Shown here: positions 10,568 through 21,599 of the stretch, one piece after another
How the letters are laid out: each line of letters starts with the position of its first letter
How positions within the stretch are numbered: the first letter of the stretch is position 1
Assembly (NCBI GenBank): GCA_010909165.1
Contig: VJWM01000116.1
Coordinates: forward strand, 434,001 to 498,000
Reading direction: 5' to 3'
From: Anthoceros angustus
Lineage: Eukaryota > Streptophyta > Anthocerotopsida > Anthocerotales > Anthocerotaceae
Length of the DNA stretch: 64,000 bases
Made by a program: the position numbers and the translations under genes
Notes under the pieces: generated by a model
What the model was told of the DNA's origin: nothing
Seen by the model: only the letters and a program-made list of their open reading frames with translations
The model's database searches: none

Positions 10568-13019
10568 ATGTCCATGTCTCCACCATCAGCTGTGGCGGCT
10601 GTTAAAAGAGAAGCAAGCGATTGTGAGCTGCCTGCGCAGGAGGAGGAGGTCGATAGAGAGCGGGAGCGTCCCCTTGCGATTGTCCCTACTGTGGAGACGA
10701 GTTTGGGCGTTCCTCCGCCTCCTGGCCACTCGGGAAGGGCAGGTGGGGGAACAAATTCCTCAATCGTTCCCAGGCGTGGACCTAGCCGCCTTCCAGAATC
10801 CGTGGGGAGAAGGCCGGTTGGACCTGGAGAGAAAGGACAGGGCTGGCCTTACGCACCTCAACCTTGGCCGAGTCCAGGGGACTCGTGGACATGGAGAGTA
10901 GGGCTTAGGATGCAGCAGAGTTGTGACTTCTGGCAAGATAGGTATCTGTATCCTCCTAAGGCATTCTGCAAGGAGAGCGAGAGGAACTTAGAGTTTGCCA
11001 GTAGGAAGAGCCTCAGAGATTATCTGACCCGGCACTACCCAGACTTGAATGCCGAAGATTTTTTTGAATCCTTTCAGTGGAAAGTGCCTTGCACTCCTGG
11101 GGCTATCGGGGCTGTTCCAAGGCGCTCAAACGTTCCTGCGCGGAAGGAAAGGCTTCATGGCGCCGAGACCAGCTCGGCTAAAAGGCAGAAAAGGAAGTGC
11201 AAAGCGGATAACCCTTCATGTCCGTTGGAAAGCCAGCAGACGGCAGGACCCGTTTCCATTTGTGAAATCTGTTGTGCAGAGGCAGATTTTTGCAGAGTGT
11301 GCAAGTGCATCATCTGTTGTAAAATACTAACACCTCAGGACCGGGAAAGCAATCAGATCAGGTGCCATCAGAGATCATCAGGTGGAGGGGCTTGTTCACA
11401 TGCGGCTCATTTGGACTGTGCATTGGAGGCTGAGCTAGCTGGAGTCGTGAAGAAAAGCGCTATAGATATGGAATACTTGTGTAGGCGGTGCGATAAGAGG
11501 TCTGACCTCAGAGATTTGGTTACCCATCTTCTTGAATCTGTGGGGCATACTGATGATGCAACATTTGCTGTACAACTCCTCGAGAGAGCCCTAAAGATTC
11601 TGCAAGGGACGTCACATGGAGGCAATGGTGGAAGGCTGTTGGAAACACTAGTTGACGGGACGTTGCGGCAGGTGATGTGATGTTTTTTTTTGCTGTTGTG
11701 ATGCTTGTTCGCAGCTGACAGCTGAAATGGTGTAGACATGCTGACACTTCCCAGCGTCAATTGTCTTCTGCACAAATGTGCCTAGGTCAACCTTGCACAC
11801 CAATGACTTGTACATTGGTGGATGAAAACCTGTCAGTTAAAGCACCTTGAGCTCCATTCTCCTTACCAAGACTTTATGTTCATGCTGTGATTGGCAGATC
11901 CAAGGAGGGGTGGCTGTCGAGAATGCATTCAAGAGTCTTGCAGCTCAAGCCGGTAGGTTGAAAGTGTGGAATCGATGGAGTTCTTCAGCTATTTCCTGTC
12001 GATGAATTTGTCCCTTTGATAGAGGGTTGCACGCATGGGTGGAAAGAAGTCGCCAGAGTATTGACTTGCTGTAATCGCTTTTGCAGCTCACCACCAGAAT
12101 CATGGAAGAAGTCTACCTATGCCAGGGGAAGGTATGCATCACTCAGAAGCCAGTCTTGATCAATGGCTTCATGCTAGTAACACGCCTGCCTCTTTGCGAA
12201 CGACTGCTGCTCCCTCTAGCTTAACATCTCCTTGGGAAAAGGGCAGTCCTACTGCCGTAAGCAGTGGCCTGAGTGAAGGCCTTCCAGGCCTGAGGGCAGT
12301 AGATGGGTCTAATGAGAATGCTGGGGAGATTGTGGCAAGTGGTGGCGCTGGGTTGTCAGAGGCTGGTCAGCTTAGGGAAACAACCGATGTGCCAATGCAT
12401 GGAGCAGATTCAGGTAGCGCCCCTGGATTGCAAAGGGAATATTCTATGTACGGTGACAGTTCAGATACGCTATCTGAAGTGGAGAGGGTATTGTGTGAGG
12501 GAAATCTTTCTACCCAAAGCTCAGTATCTTCTAGGTTGATCGCTGAGGGAGAGAAGCATACCTTGAGAGGCAGGATCTGGGTTGGCCCCATCTGCTACTT
12601 TCTTGCTCCGGTCACCTGATGTTGGGGAATTGGGGGTACCAAGTGCTGCTGCTCAATTGCAACTTCTGGAACCCAAGCTCAATGGACAGATCCAAGAAGC
12701 TCTGCTAAAACTGAGAGAGACCCAAGCAGCAGAGTACATGAATACCCAGCTTCGACTCCACCTCAAGAAGGAGTACATTCTTAGAAATGCACAAGCATTA
12801 GAGCAGGAACTGACGAAAAGGGCTTCAGAGTCTTTAGGGGAAGGTGAAACTCTGTTTGGGAATGAATTTGTGTTTGGGAATGAAACTGAAACCCGAATAC
12901 GGAAGTTGCAGGAAGCGCAGGAGGAATTTGATATTATGCTGAATGTCTCAAAAGGGCTTTTGAACATTCCCAGGGATGTGCTGAGAAAGTTATTTGGATG
13001 GCCACCCGATGTTTGCTGA
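10568..13019 (+). CDS. Oberon-type PHD finger protein with C-terminal coiled coil
   Basis: Model of four exons: 10568-11671, 11898-11952, 12087-12487, 12570-13019 (669 aa). A conserved segment around residues 115-180 contains WTWRVGLRM and FWQDRYLYP. The Cys/His-rich domain at about 230-310 (CEICCAEADFCRVCKC, HAAHLDCALEAELAG, EYLCRRCDKR) matches the PHD_Oberon family of plant nuclear proteins. The C-terminal ~130 residues are helical and rich in Glu, Lys and Gln, ending IPRDVLRKLFGWPPDVC, as in the coiled-coil tail of these proteins. Oberon proteins act in the nucleus in meristem and root patterning through chromatin; the role of this divergent member is inferred only. The last intron (82 bp, GT at 12488, AG at 12568-12569) is the weakest part. 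Without it a frameshift would separate the two halves. The start ATG is the first in a long open exon. A 5'-UTR exon may lie upstream. Confidence 0.82.
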
Positions 13020-13689
13020 CAGGCTTAGAGCGGGGCGGTGGTGCTTCTAACATGCCAAACGGGAGTGATTTCGAAAGCTGTTTGGATGGCCCTGTAGACT
13101 AATTATGTAAAGCTGTGATGCAGTTGGCCCCAAGTGACTCAATGTCAGCTGCTGGACGTGTGCAAGTAAATTATGGTGGATAGAGCTATCAGGGAGTGGT
13201 GTTTGTTTACGATCCATATCACAGGCATCTGTGTTGGCCTTCAGGTAGAGAGTGATTCTGAAGCAGTTCCAGTTCACTAACCCTCTATCCAGCCAACGTA
13301 CTTGCTCGTCTTCCTGTAAAACCATCTAATTGTAACAAGAGCTATGAATGTAGATTTGTAATATTGACTATCGACATTTCTGTTTTCCATCGACCTGACA
13401 GGAACATTGCTGCAGGGGCTGTCTAGGGAAAGGGATAAAAGGTGAGCAAGGAGACGAGTAGAATCTTTTCTGGTTACTTAAAAAGGCTACACCCTGCCTT
13501 GCCCAATGTAAGATAGCCTTGCTAATTTCAGGGTGCCACAGGCGATGGCATATGTTTTCCAACCGCAGCGGCTGAACTATTCTTTCAATGTAGCTAGGCT
13601 ATGTAGTGTACAAGTCGCACTCGACTGCAGTTTGCCCTCGGTAATGTTTCCGACGCGCAATTTGCGCAGGTTCCACGGGATTGTACAAA

Positions 13690-14735
13690 CTAGCTGTTGC
13701 CCCTCTTGCAGTCATCAATGGCCCTTGACACGATTCTAAAGCCCCTGCGTTGCTTAAATTCCTGCAGCTGGAATGTACACGAAACGAATCCAGGTCAATG
13801 TGACGCATTCACGCAAAGTTTTTTGGTTGTGCGACAACCATGAGGAGGGCGAGACTGACCTGCTCCCAAGCCGGTGTGTGTCGCTCGCAGAAGGCGACCA
13901 CGACGCCCCCCTTGGCCGAATTCTGATACTCGAAGGCGAATTCACGATCCAGTCCGCAGGTAACGTGAAAGGTGTCGCCGCACCCAGTCTCGCTGCACTG
14001 CACGCAAGCCCCGCCCTGGGCTCCGCACACGGAGCACAGCATGCGGCGCCTTTTGCCCGGGAGCTTCCCGCAATCCACCGGCTCCCTGCCTTCCCCACAT
14101 CCGAAGAACACCTCGGGCACGAAGAGCGCGCAGGAGAGGTGCGCCCACTGCCCGTCCGTGGTAAGCTTCATGGCGCCGGCGCGGGACGGGCACAGACAGC
14201 AACAGGATTCCGACTGGCCCTGGCCCTGGCCCTCCTGGCAGCGGGAGCAGAACCAGTCCCCTTCCGGCACGGCCCGGCAGAGCGGGTTCCCGTAGCAGCT
14301 GGCGTGCACCGCCACATCGCAGCCGTCGCAGAAGACGATGGGGTCGATAGGGTCCGCGTCGCCCCCGCGGCACACGTCGCAAAACACGCCGTCCTCTTCC
14401 TCCTCCTCCGCCTGCGCCTTCTCCTCCGCCTCCGCCTCCTGCTTGCCGGGAGCGCAAATTCGCGAAGTGATGCCGCTCTTCTTGGCCACCAGCTCTTCTA
14501 AGGCCACAGAGCTGGCGTCTTTCGTGTCTTCCGCCTCCTGGCTCTCCTCCTCTAGAAGCCTCTGCCCCAAATCCTTGGCCCTTTTCGGCTTGCTTGCCTG
14601 CTCAAGCCTCAGAGCCTCCTCCAGCTGCCTCTCCTGCTCCACTCGTTGCTTCTCAAGGAGTTTGAAACGCTTCCGAGGCGGGACTGCGTACAGCCTCCTT
14701 TCAAACTCATCCTCCTGCATTTTGATTGCCGCCAT
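13690..14735 (-). CDS. PHD finger-extended PHD (ePHD) protein
   Basis: Two exons on the minus strand: 14735-13860 and 13761-13690 (CAG|GTCAGT donor, ctgcag acceptor, phase 0). The N-terminal ~130 residues are Glu/Lys-rich and probably helical (KRFKLLEKQRVEQERQLEEA). A canonical PHD finger follows (FCDVCRGG, FCDGCDVAVHASCYG, WFCSRC). Next comes a pre-PHD zinc knuckle plus ePHD (CCLCPSRAGAMK, WAHLSCALFVPEVFF, MLCSVCGAQGGACVQC, FHVTCG). This tandem is the histone H3-reading module of the JADE/BRPF/AF10 class. In plants it occurs in small proteins such as that of Arabidopsis At3g14740, which I believe is the closest type. The last exon encodes FKQRRGFRIVSRAIDD, like the tail of that family. An in-frame ATG at 14786 is an alternative start; 14735 was chosen because it precedes the conserved FERRLYAVPPRKR segment. 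The gene is convergent with the Oberon-type gene and in tandem with the DDT gene upstream. Confidence 0.85.
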
Positions 14736-15437
14736 GTGCCCCAAGATTGGCCAAACAGAGCTAGGTGAGACCCTCTGCCTGTTCAACTATCCACTCACAA
14801 TCCGCTGCAATTCAGCAACTCACACCAGAATCAAGCGATGTGGTTCTTGGTGCAAGTCAGTTTCCAGCTGGAATGAAGCTGCCTACGCACTTCACGAATC
14901 ACAGAGTCAGGAGCCAACAGGAACTCCAGAGCAGGACAAGCAGACATCAGCAGCTCCCAGATTCGGATGTCACAGAACCCACATGTAGCACAACGGCAGC
15001 GGCTGCATTCAGTCGGATGAGCGTTCAAACAGACAGAGGGAGGAAGAGGAATTTGGGCCTTTCCGTGGTGAGGCTTACAGAGTTTCGAAATGCCCTCTTT
15101 GAACGGACCTGGCGGGAACAAGGTTCAACCGGTGGCGCGGGATCCAACCAATGCTTCAGGCTCCTGAGTTAAGCCATTAAAAACCGCCTGCAAACGAGAA
15201 ATTGATTTTACACATTTGCACAAGATCGAGTCTCGACCTGCTCGACATGAATGGGATGAATGACTCCTAGCCTAAATGTCTCTTCCAATTCAGCTTCGTG
15301 TTCTCCCATCACACTGCCTTCGGCGCCACGAAGAGCTGCTTGTATGAGGAACACTGGGCTGTTCATGGGAATGCGGGAACTGGAGGGCCGCTGCTGTCAG
15401 GCTAGCACCTGCAAAATTTTGGTGGTGACACCCACTC

Positions 15438-18400
15438 TCAAATGCTTCTGTATCTATTTACATAGGCCAGAAAGCCAGAAGGTCGCGGGGCGGACCGCAC
15501 CCTCGTTGACCTCCGTAAAGCAGCCTCTTCGACAGCTAGTCGAGCTGCCTGCTCCTTCGCTCTCTTCTGAAACGCAGTGCTGCGAACAAATGGGCATAGC
15601 TATGTTCAGATTGAGCACTTTGAAGGAGCCACAATCATGTGCAGAACTCAGGAAAAGAACCGTACCATATTTTGGCATAGTGTGTCTCCAGTTGCTGCTG
15701 CAGGACCGTCTCTCTTACTCCCTTGACATTGAGCCACCCCATTAACGCATCAAGCTGGCAAGGAGACCCAAATCAGACGCTTAAAAAAGCACATGTTCAG
15801 AAAGTGACGACATGGACAGCACCAACCTTACTTACCTCGTCTTTCCCACAATAATAACCCCATGCATCGGAGTCTTTGCTCTCCACAAACACACGACCTT
15901 CTTTGCTGAAGAACCAGTAACGATTATGGTCACGATCCTTGCCAAGAGGAGAAGTACGGATGGAACGTTTGTCTAACTCAGAACCCTCTTTCTGCACATC
16001 TCACCCAAAACGTAACCTCAAACAAGTGATGCATGGCTTTGTACACGAAGAAGTCATAAGAAGGCATTATCTACATTCAAACAACATGGGTGATTTTCCA
16101 AGGAACAAGCTATTCCTCAGGTTGTTGCTTTATCCTACCCGCATATGCTTCTCAGCAAGCTTTTGCTCCTGAAGTTTGCGCTCCGCTAGTGCCTCTGCTT
16201 GCTCTCTCCTCTTCTCCTGCGACCTTTTCTGTTCTTGAAGCAATCTCTTCTGCCTCTCATTCTCTTCCGCAATGCGCTTGTCTACCTTCAGTTTCACAAT
16301 AGCATGTCTTGACTTGCTTGATGACATGGCTATGTCTGGAATCACATCCCTGAAAGCGTTCAACAGTTAGTAAACAGGTCTTGGACCACATGATTGCTGC
16401 AGCTATACACATGTGACTATGACAGTGCTTCCTCAACCAACAGAAAAATAAAAGGCAACTGTAAAAGTGCTACTTACTCCACAACCTCGGGACTTGGCGA
16501 TGGGGTGACATCTAGAACTTTTCCATTTGGCTTTCGTTTTCTTTTATTCTGCCAACCTGTAGGCTTCTCAGCTTCATCCGAAGTCTCCAACGATCCATTT
16601 GCCTCATTCCCCACTATAACATCTCGCTCCCCGCTGTCAAGTTGACAATTTACCTTATGCTCATCGATGCCATCCTCAGAACATTCCACAGGTGCTTGTT
16701 TGGATTTCAGCTGTTCCTCTTTGTTCTTCTTACCTTCACCCTGGTCCTTCTTGCGGGTCACAACCAACTGTTGCTCCTCTATGTAGAAATCCAGTTGAGC
16801 TCTTATGGTGCTGGTACAGACGGCACGGTTTACCAATTCTTGCAAAATTTCCAGCTTTGATGTGGACTTGAGTTGCTTGTAGGAATCCTCCAGGATTTCG
16901 ACAGCATGGCAACGAAGTGATTCTGAACCAACCACTTTGATGACATCACAAACATCCTCCTTCCAGGTATTCAAGGATGGCTGCACGGGCAGAAACTTTT
17001 ATGATCAGCAAAACTGCACACGTCAATGATATTATCTTCCACTCGGGAGCCCAAAAACAAGCAACAACTGTCTTTCAGATCAAAAAAGAAGAAGAGGTAC
17101 AAACAGCATGCTCGTACTTCAGCTTTCCGCTTCCGTTTTGCTTTCGCAATCTCCTCACGTAGACTGGCATCACTGTAAGCTGCTCGGAGCAATGCAAAAT
17201 GTATTTCCGCTAGCAGTGAAGCTTCTCCTTCCCGATACTCAAGCGCTTTCTCAAGCTCATCAAGTGAGAACGGCGACAATGCCAAAGGTTTTGCAAATGA
17301 AACACAGAAGTCCCAAACCATTAAAAGGTCACCAATGCACTCTGCTGGCAGGATGAAATCTGAACATGGGATAGGACGCTCTGTGAAGGTAGGATCCTCG
17401 GGTGATGGCTTGATTAAAGTGTCCTCTATTGGATAGCATACTAGTGCTCCTATCGAGCTTTGTGGTTCAGCTGCACAAATACGGAAAATGCAGTTACATC
17501 AGAGCAGGTACCACAAGGCTACTACCATATCAAAGGACTACGAAACCAGACAAGTTGAACATCATGGAGCAGATGAGTCACAGTGCAGACCTCTTGACTG
17601 ATCGTCCTCCTTTTTCCTACGCTTCCTGGTATTGTGACCACCATTTTCAGTCTCCTCAACCTGACAGCACACAGGCATAGGCAGTCAGGATTCAGAAGTA
17701 CCAAAGCTGTTTCTCTCACGAAAGGTCTTCCACAATGGAGAACATGATGCATGTACCAGCGATTCACCTTGATCCTCTTGCTTCGGTCAGTTCGCTGGTG
17801 TGGTTCATTTCCATTCTCATCGCCCTCAGATTCTTCAGGAGGTTCCAAGGGGATTTTGAATCTCCGTGCCAGCTTTTCTTGAACAGACCAAGGTGCATGC
17901 CTTGTGGCAGCACATGTGGCTGACTCCTTTATGAATGCCTTCAACAGGGCTCTCGTAAAGGGGGGCTTCCTCCGCATCAGGTTTGCACAATTCTCAATGG
18001 TGGTGTCTCCCCTCTTGCCATCCCCCTCTGCCCAAGTAACTTCATATTGAGGGCTGTCACTTCCCACTTGTGACAATACCCGTACTATCCTACAGTGAAA
18101 TTGATAATCACCACGAATCCCCAGCACTTCCTCCCCTGCGACATACCGGTCTTTGAATGCTTTGTAAATTCTATCTACAAGCTCCTCTATCCTAAGCACA
18201 CCTGCACGGATCAAAGCAGAGGGATTGTCAGTCGTGGTGATGGAGGAATGGCTCAATCAGCTGCACCCAACAGACAATAAAACAAATAGGACGTCGTCCA
18301 GTGTTAAGCCACAGAGCCACTTACTAAATTGCACCATGTGCAGAACAGGTCCCATAAACTCCTTGGGGAATTGAAGAACTTTTTCCGTGGCTTTGCGCTC

Positions 18401-18925
18401 TGAAACTAGGGCTTCCTCATAAGTCAGGTTGGTCTTCCCTGACACTTTACACGTCCATAGTCGCTGGCGATACAGATTCATGCAATTGAGATACTCCCTG
18501 CACCAAAAGTGGTCAAGGAGAAACAGCACAGAATTGGAGACTCGAGCACGAGAGAGGGATCCGACTTGAACAAGACCACGTGCTGGTTCCTACTTAGTCT
18601 GACAGCAATGTCAACATTCGTAACGCTGACATTCCTGAGCTACATTGCCCTCTCACAACATGTAATGTACTAAGTTCCAGCCCAGTGAGAGAAGGCAAGC
18701 TAAGCACACCCTCACGGTATCTGACATGATGACACTCCCACAGGCGACAGCCGCACCACTATCCAGCATGGCTGCAGCTAGCAACAACAAGACGGTAGAA
18801 CGGGCAGGATACTGATAGTCTCTGAAGACCTCTTTGGTGAATCGGACTTGATAGAAAAGCTCATCCGGCTTCAAATCTTCGGGCCATGTTTTGATCTCGT
18901 AAGGCGTTCGCTTCAAGAGAGGCAT
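15438..18925 (-). CDS. DDT/WAC/WHIM-domain chromatin-remodelling protein (ISWI-partner type)
   Basis: Ten exons on the minus strand: 18925-18813, 18497-18325, 18201-17768, 17660-17591, 17470-17118, 16980-16478, 16349-16139, 15991-15836, 15754-15666, 15579-15438. They give 747 aa. The N-terminus has a WAC/Acf1 domain (MPLLKRTPYE, ELFYQVRFTKEVFRDYQ, EYLNCMNLYRQRLWTCKVSG). A plant-conserved region follows (LRIEELVDRIYKAFKDRYVAGEE). Next are a DDT domain at about 290-350 (MVWDFCVSFAKPLALSPFSL), a long charged linker and helical segment (RIAEENERQKRLLQEQ), and a WHIM/WSD motif (IRTSPLGKDRDHNRYWFF, WGYYCGKDE). The tail contains LRRSTRVRSAPRP. Proteins of this architecture partner ISWI ATPases for nucleosome spacing; Arabidopsis homologues are DDT-superfamily proteins. 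Acceptor choice for the last exon was decided by reading frame: the nearer cag at 15568-15570 would create an immediate stop. Confidence 0.88.
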
Positions 18926-20940
18926 GGCAGTAGAACTCGGCACTTCACCGCGTGCCCCCGGGAACAAAGACCCTAGCTGACGAATAAATATGACCGCATC
19001 TCCGAGCACGTGAATTCCACACGCCGGCTCGGGCGTCCGTCTGTCCAAGAGCTCAAATTCACCACAGCGCAGCACCGTAATCCCCGGGCCAGGCAGCCCC
19101 GCAGCAGCAATAAATAAGCGCCACACGCTCCCGCAAACGCTCCGCTCGCGCCCTCAGCAGCCGTGCCATAAAAACGCTCCACATAATTCTCCCACACACC
19201 ACGGATCCCCCTTCCAATTGCTCATCCGAACGAGCCTGCTCCGGCAACCGAGGCCTCGACACCAACAAAGAAAGTCCTGGCTCCCGAATCTTGCTGACTT
19301 CCTGTGGCACACCGGGAAAAAAAAATGGCAAGCCCGAGCCCGCAACGCCGAGACGTGCCGTGTCCGCCAGTAATCCTGCAGTCTCCAGTCCAATGATCCA
19401 GGCTGAGCCACTGACTCGCAGTGCAATCGGATCTATCCAGCCACCTGTGAGCAGCAAGATGATAACTGTCCAGACTAGTCCAGCTATGAGATCCTACGAT
19501 CTGCAGCAGGGCCCGAGCCTGGTGCACCACCTGGCCGCAGCGCCAAGGCAATTGCGAAGCTGGCGCGAATGGAGCAGTTTCAGTGTGGCAGACATTAGGG
19601 TCCCGTGCATCACAACATTTGATGCCGGAACGAGGCCTAAGCAGCAGCGAGGCGTGGCAGTACCCGAATACGCTTCCCAATCCGGTCCCGCGCCTGTGGT
19701 GGCCACATTCCCCCCTGCGCCCACCTGCTGGACCTCGCCCTCACCGCAATTGCTCCTCGCCTGCGCGCGCTCGCAATGCGTGGCGTCCTACTGGAATTGG
19801 CAATGCGCTCGGGTTCGCGTTCGCGCTCGCGCTCTCGCTCTCGGGCGTTTGTTTGCCTCTCGCTCGCTCTTCGTATGCCCGGCCCGGCTGGGCTCAGCTG
19901 CCGGGTACAACCCCGGGTTACGCCACAACAGGTAAGCCGCCCGCTGCGGGTTATATTCACCCCGGCTGCCCGAACACTGCCACCCTTTCTTTGCAAAGTT
20001 AAAAACTCCTCCCACCCTTCATCCTCACTAGCACTAGCACTAGCACTAGCACTAGCACTAGCACTAGCTCTCCTTAGCTACTTAAGCACGCCGCTCTTAA
20101 TTATGCTGCGCTTAGATCGATACTTAAATGGGGTGCTTAGAGGGAGTTGGATGCCCCTTGGTGCGAGTAGCTTAGGCACACCATGGTATAAGTTGTCGAG
20201 TACCAAGTCCAAAGACTTTCGTTCACCTGGACTATAAAAGACTTCTTCTTTTTCTGCAACTTGTAATTTAGGTTTTTTATTTTATTTTATCAAAATAATT
20301 TTATGTATATAAATTAAACTTATAGTTATACCTAAAACCTACCTATTAAGGTTTGGAGGCTACACATGGCTAGACCTATAGCTCTCTCCAACCCAGCCTT
20401 ATTGCTTTGTCTTGATGCTACAAACTTGTCCGCGATCTTGTTTCAATCTATCCTTTAGAGGTATTACACAGTTTTGTTTCCTATCGCCCTTCTACAAACT
20501 TGTGGGCCACCTTGTTTGAGTCTTTTCTGTCTTCCTTGTAGAAGTTGGATACAGTTTTATTTCCATCTTCCTTCTATGAACTTGTTGTTGGTGTTCTTGT
20601 TGGGTGTCGCTCCTACTCTGCCTGCCTTGTGTCGATTTCGAGGAAGCATATTCAATCGCTCTTCTTAAAACTCACCACCTAGAGTCTTGTGGCGGACCAA
20701 GTTTTGTTCCACAAATTGTTGAAACCCACATTGTCTTTCTCCTTCAAATTGCAAGGCTTTAGCTGCTCCTCGTAAGATATGCTTTTCTCGAGATATAGTG
20801 GAACGATGGATTAATCTATATACCCATATCCTTCCTTTTGTACTATACAAAATACAGGTATCCTTTTATATTTCAAAAAATACGCCCCATTTTTAAGCGA
20901 CCATATTCAATGTACACATTTCGAAACATAATGGGCACAT
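18926..20940. other. promoter/5' region of the DDT gene and intergenic sequence
   Basis: No additional gene was recognised. Positions 19804-19860 are an imperfect 'gcgctc'/'gcgttc' simple repeat. On the opposite strand it produces a spurious Arg/Ala/Glu-rich frame. The DDT gene transcription start probably lies between 18.95 and 19.5 kb. No clear TATA box was identified. Confidence 0.45.
20025..20068. repeat. (CACTAG)n microsatellite
   Basis: About seven perfect copies of the hexamer CACTAG run through this interval. It lies about 1.1 kb upstream of the DDT gene start and is likely polymorphic. No function is implied. Confidence 0.95.
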
Positions 20941-20951
20941 CTCATGGGTCA

Positions 20952-21590
20952 TCAGGGTTGGAGGACTGAAACAACCGGCTGGGAGTCGATGAAGAGCTTC
21001 CCGCCAACGGTGTAGAGGTTCTGGGTCCCGTCGATATCGTGAGGGTCGAGGAAGATGGCCTTCTTGGTGGTGGTGTCGGGGTCGTTGGTGCCCTCAGACC
21101 GGGCGTAGTTGTGCACGCGCTGGGCGTACGACAGGAGCCGGTAACGCGCGGGCCGGTCGGCGGTGACGAGGCCCGGGGCCGGCACGACGGTGTGCTCCGG
21201 GGCGAATTCCACACTCGCGGCGATGGAGATGCGGTTGTTGCTGGCGCTGGAGAGCACGCCATGGACCGGAGCCGGGGAGCGATCGGCCTCGTCAAAGGCT
21301 ACTTGCGATGGACAGGAGAAGCTGCGGAGCGTGCCGGCGCGCGCCCGGCACGCTCCGCAGCCTCCAGGGTTAGGGAGAAGAAGCGGGTGGCGTTCTCCCG
21401 GATCCCGGTGAGGACGGCGTCCGGGAGCCCGAAGTTCTCCACCCGGATGGGAACGCCGTCTTCCACCCGTTGCCGGACCTGCCGCACCAGCTGCGCCCTC
21501 TCCTCGGGGCTCACCAGCAGGCCCCGCAGGTCCAGCACGGCGGAAGCCTTCTCCAGCGCCTGTTGCTCTGCAGGGCCAGGGAATCGGAGG
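20952..21590 (-). pseudogene. internally deleted 2-oxoglutarate/Fe(II) dioxygenase pseudogene
   Basis: On the minus strand the upper part reads GVPIRVENFGLPDAVLTGIRENATRFFSL, the N-terminal region typical of plant 2OG dioxygenases. The lower part reads APVHGVLSSASNNRISIAA then ADRPARYRLLSYAQRVHNYA, the C-terminal region that follows the distal iron-binding His (H of VHG). The whole centre is missing, including the HxD iron motif, and the two parts are in different frames with a stop between. The break coincides with the perfect inverted repeat at 21321-21361. The C-terminal tail after YAR is unusually long. The enzyme cannot be active. Which dioxygenase subfamily it came from cannot be told. 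Confidence 0.7.
21321..21361. repeat. perfect 17-bp inverted repeat (hairpin) at a deletion scar
   Basis: The arm 'gctgcggagcgtgccgg' at 21321-21337 is followed by a 7-base loop (cgcgcgc). A perfect reverse-complement arm occupies 21345-21361. It sits exactly where the dioxygenase pseudogene loses its centre. On the minus strand both arms translate to AAERAG-like and ARSAAS-like peptides. This suggests a fold-back or template-switch event rather than a terminator. Confidence 0.9.
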
Positions 21591-21599
21591 CGTCCCGGA

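Noticed and set aside
13773..14501. 242-codon plus-strand frame
   Set aside because: It is antisense to the PHD-ePHD exon. Its Leu/Ala/Arg-rich composition mirrors the GC-rich zinc-finger coding strand.
19637..19996. Arg/Glu-rich minus-strand frame (RERERERE)
   Set aside because: It is produced by the imperfect GCTCGC/GCTCTC simple repeat.
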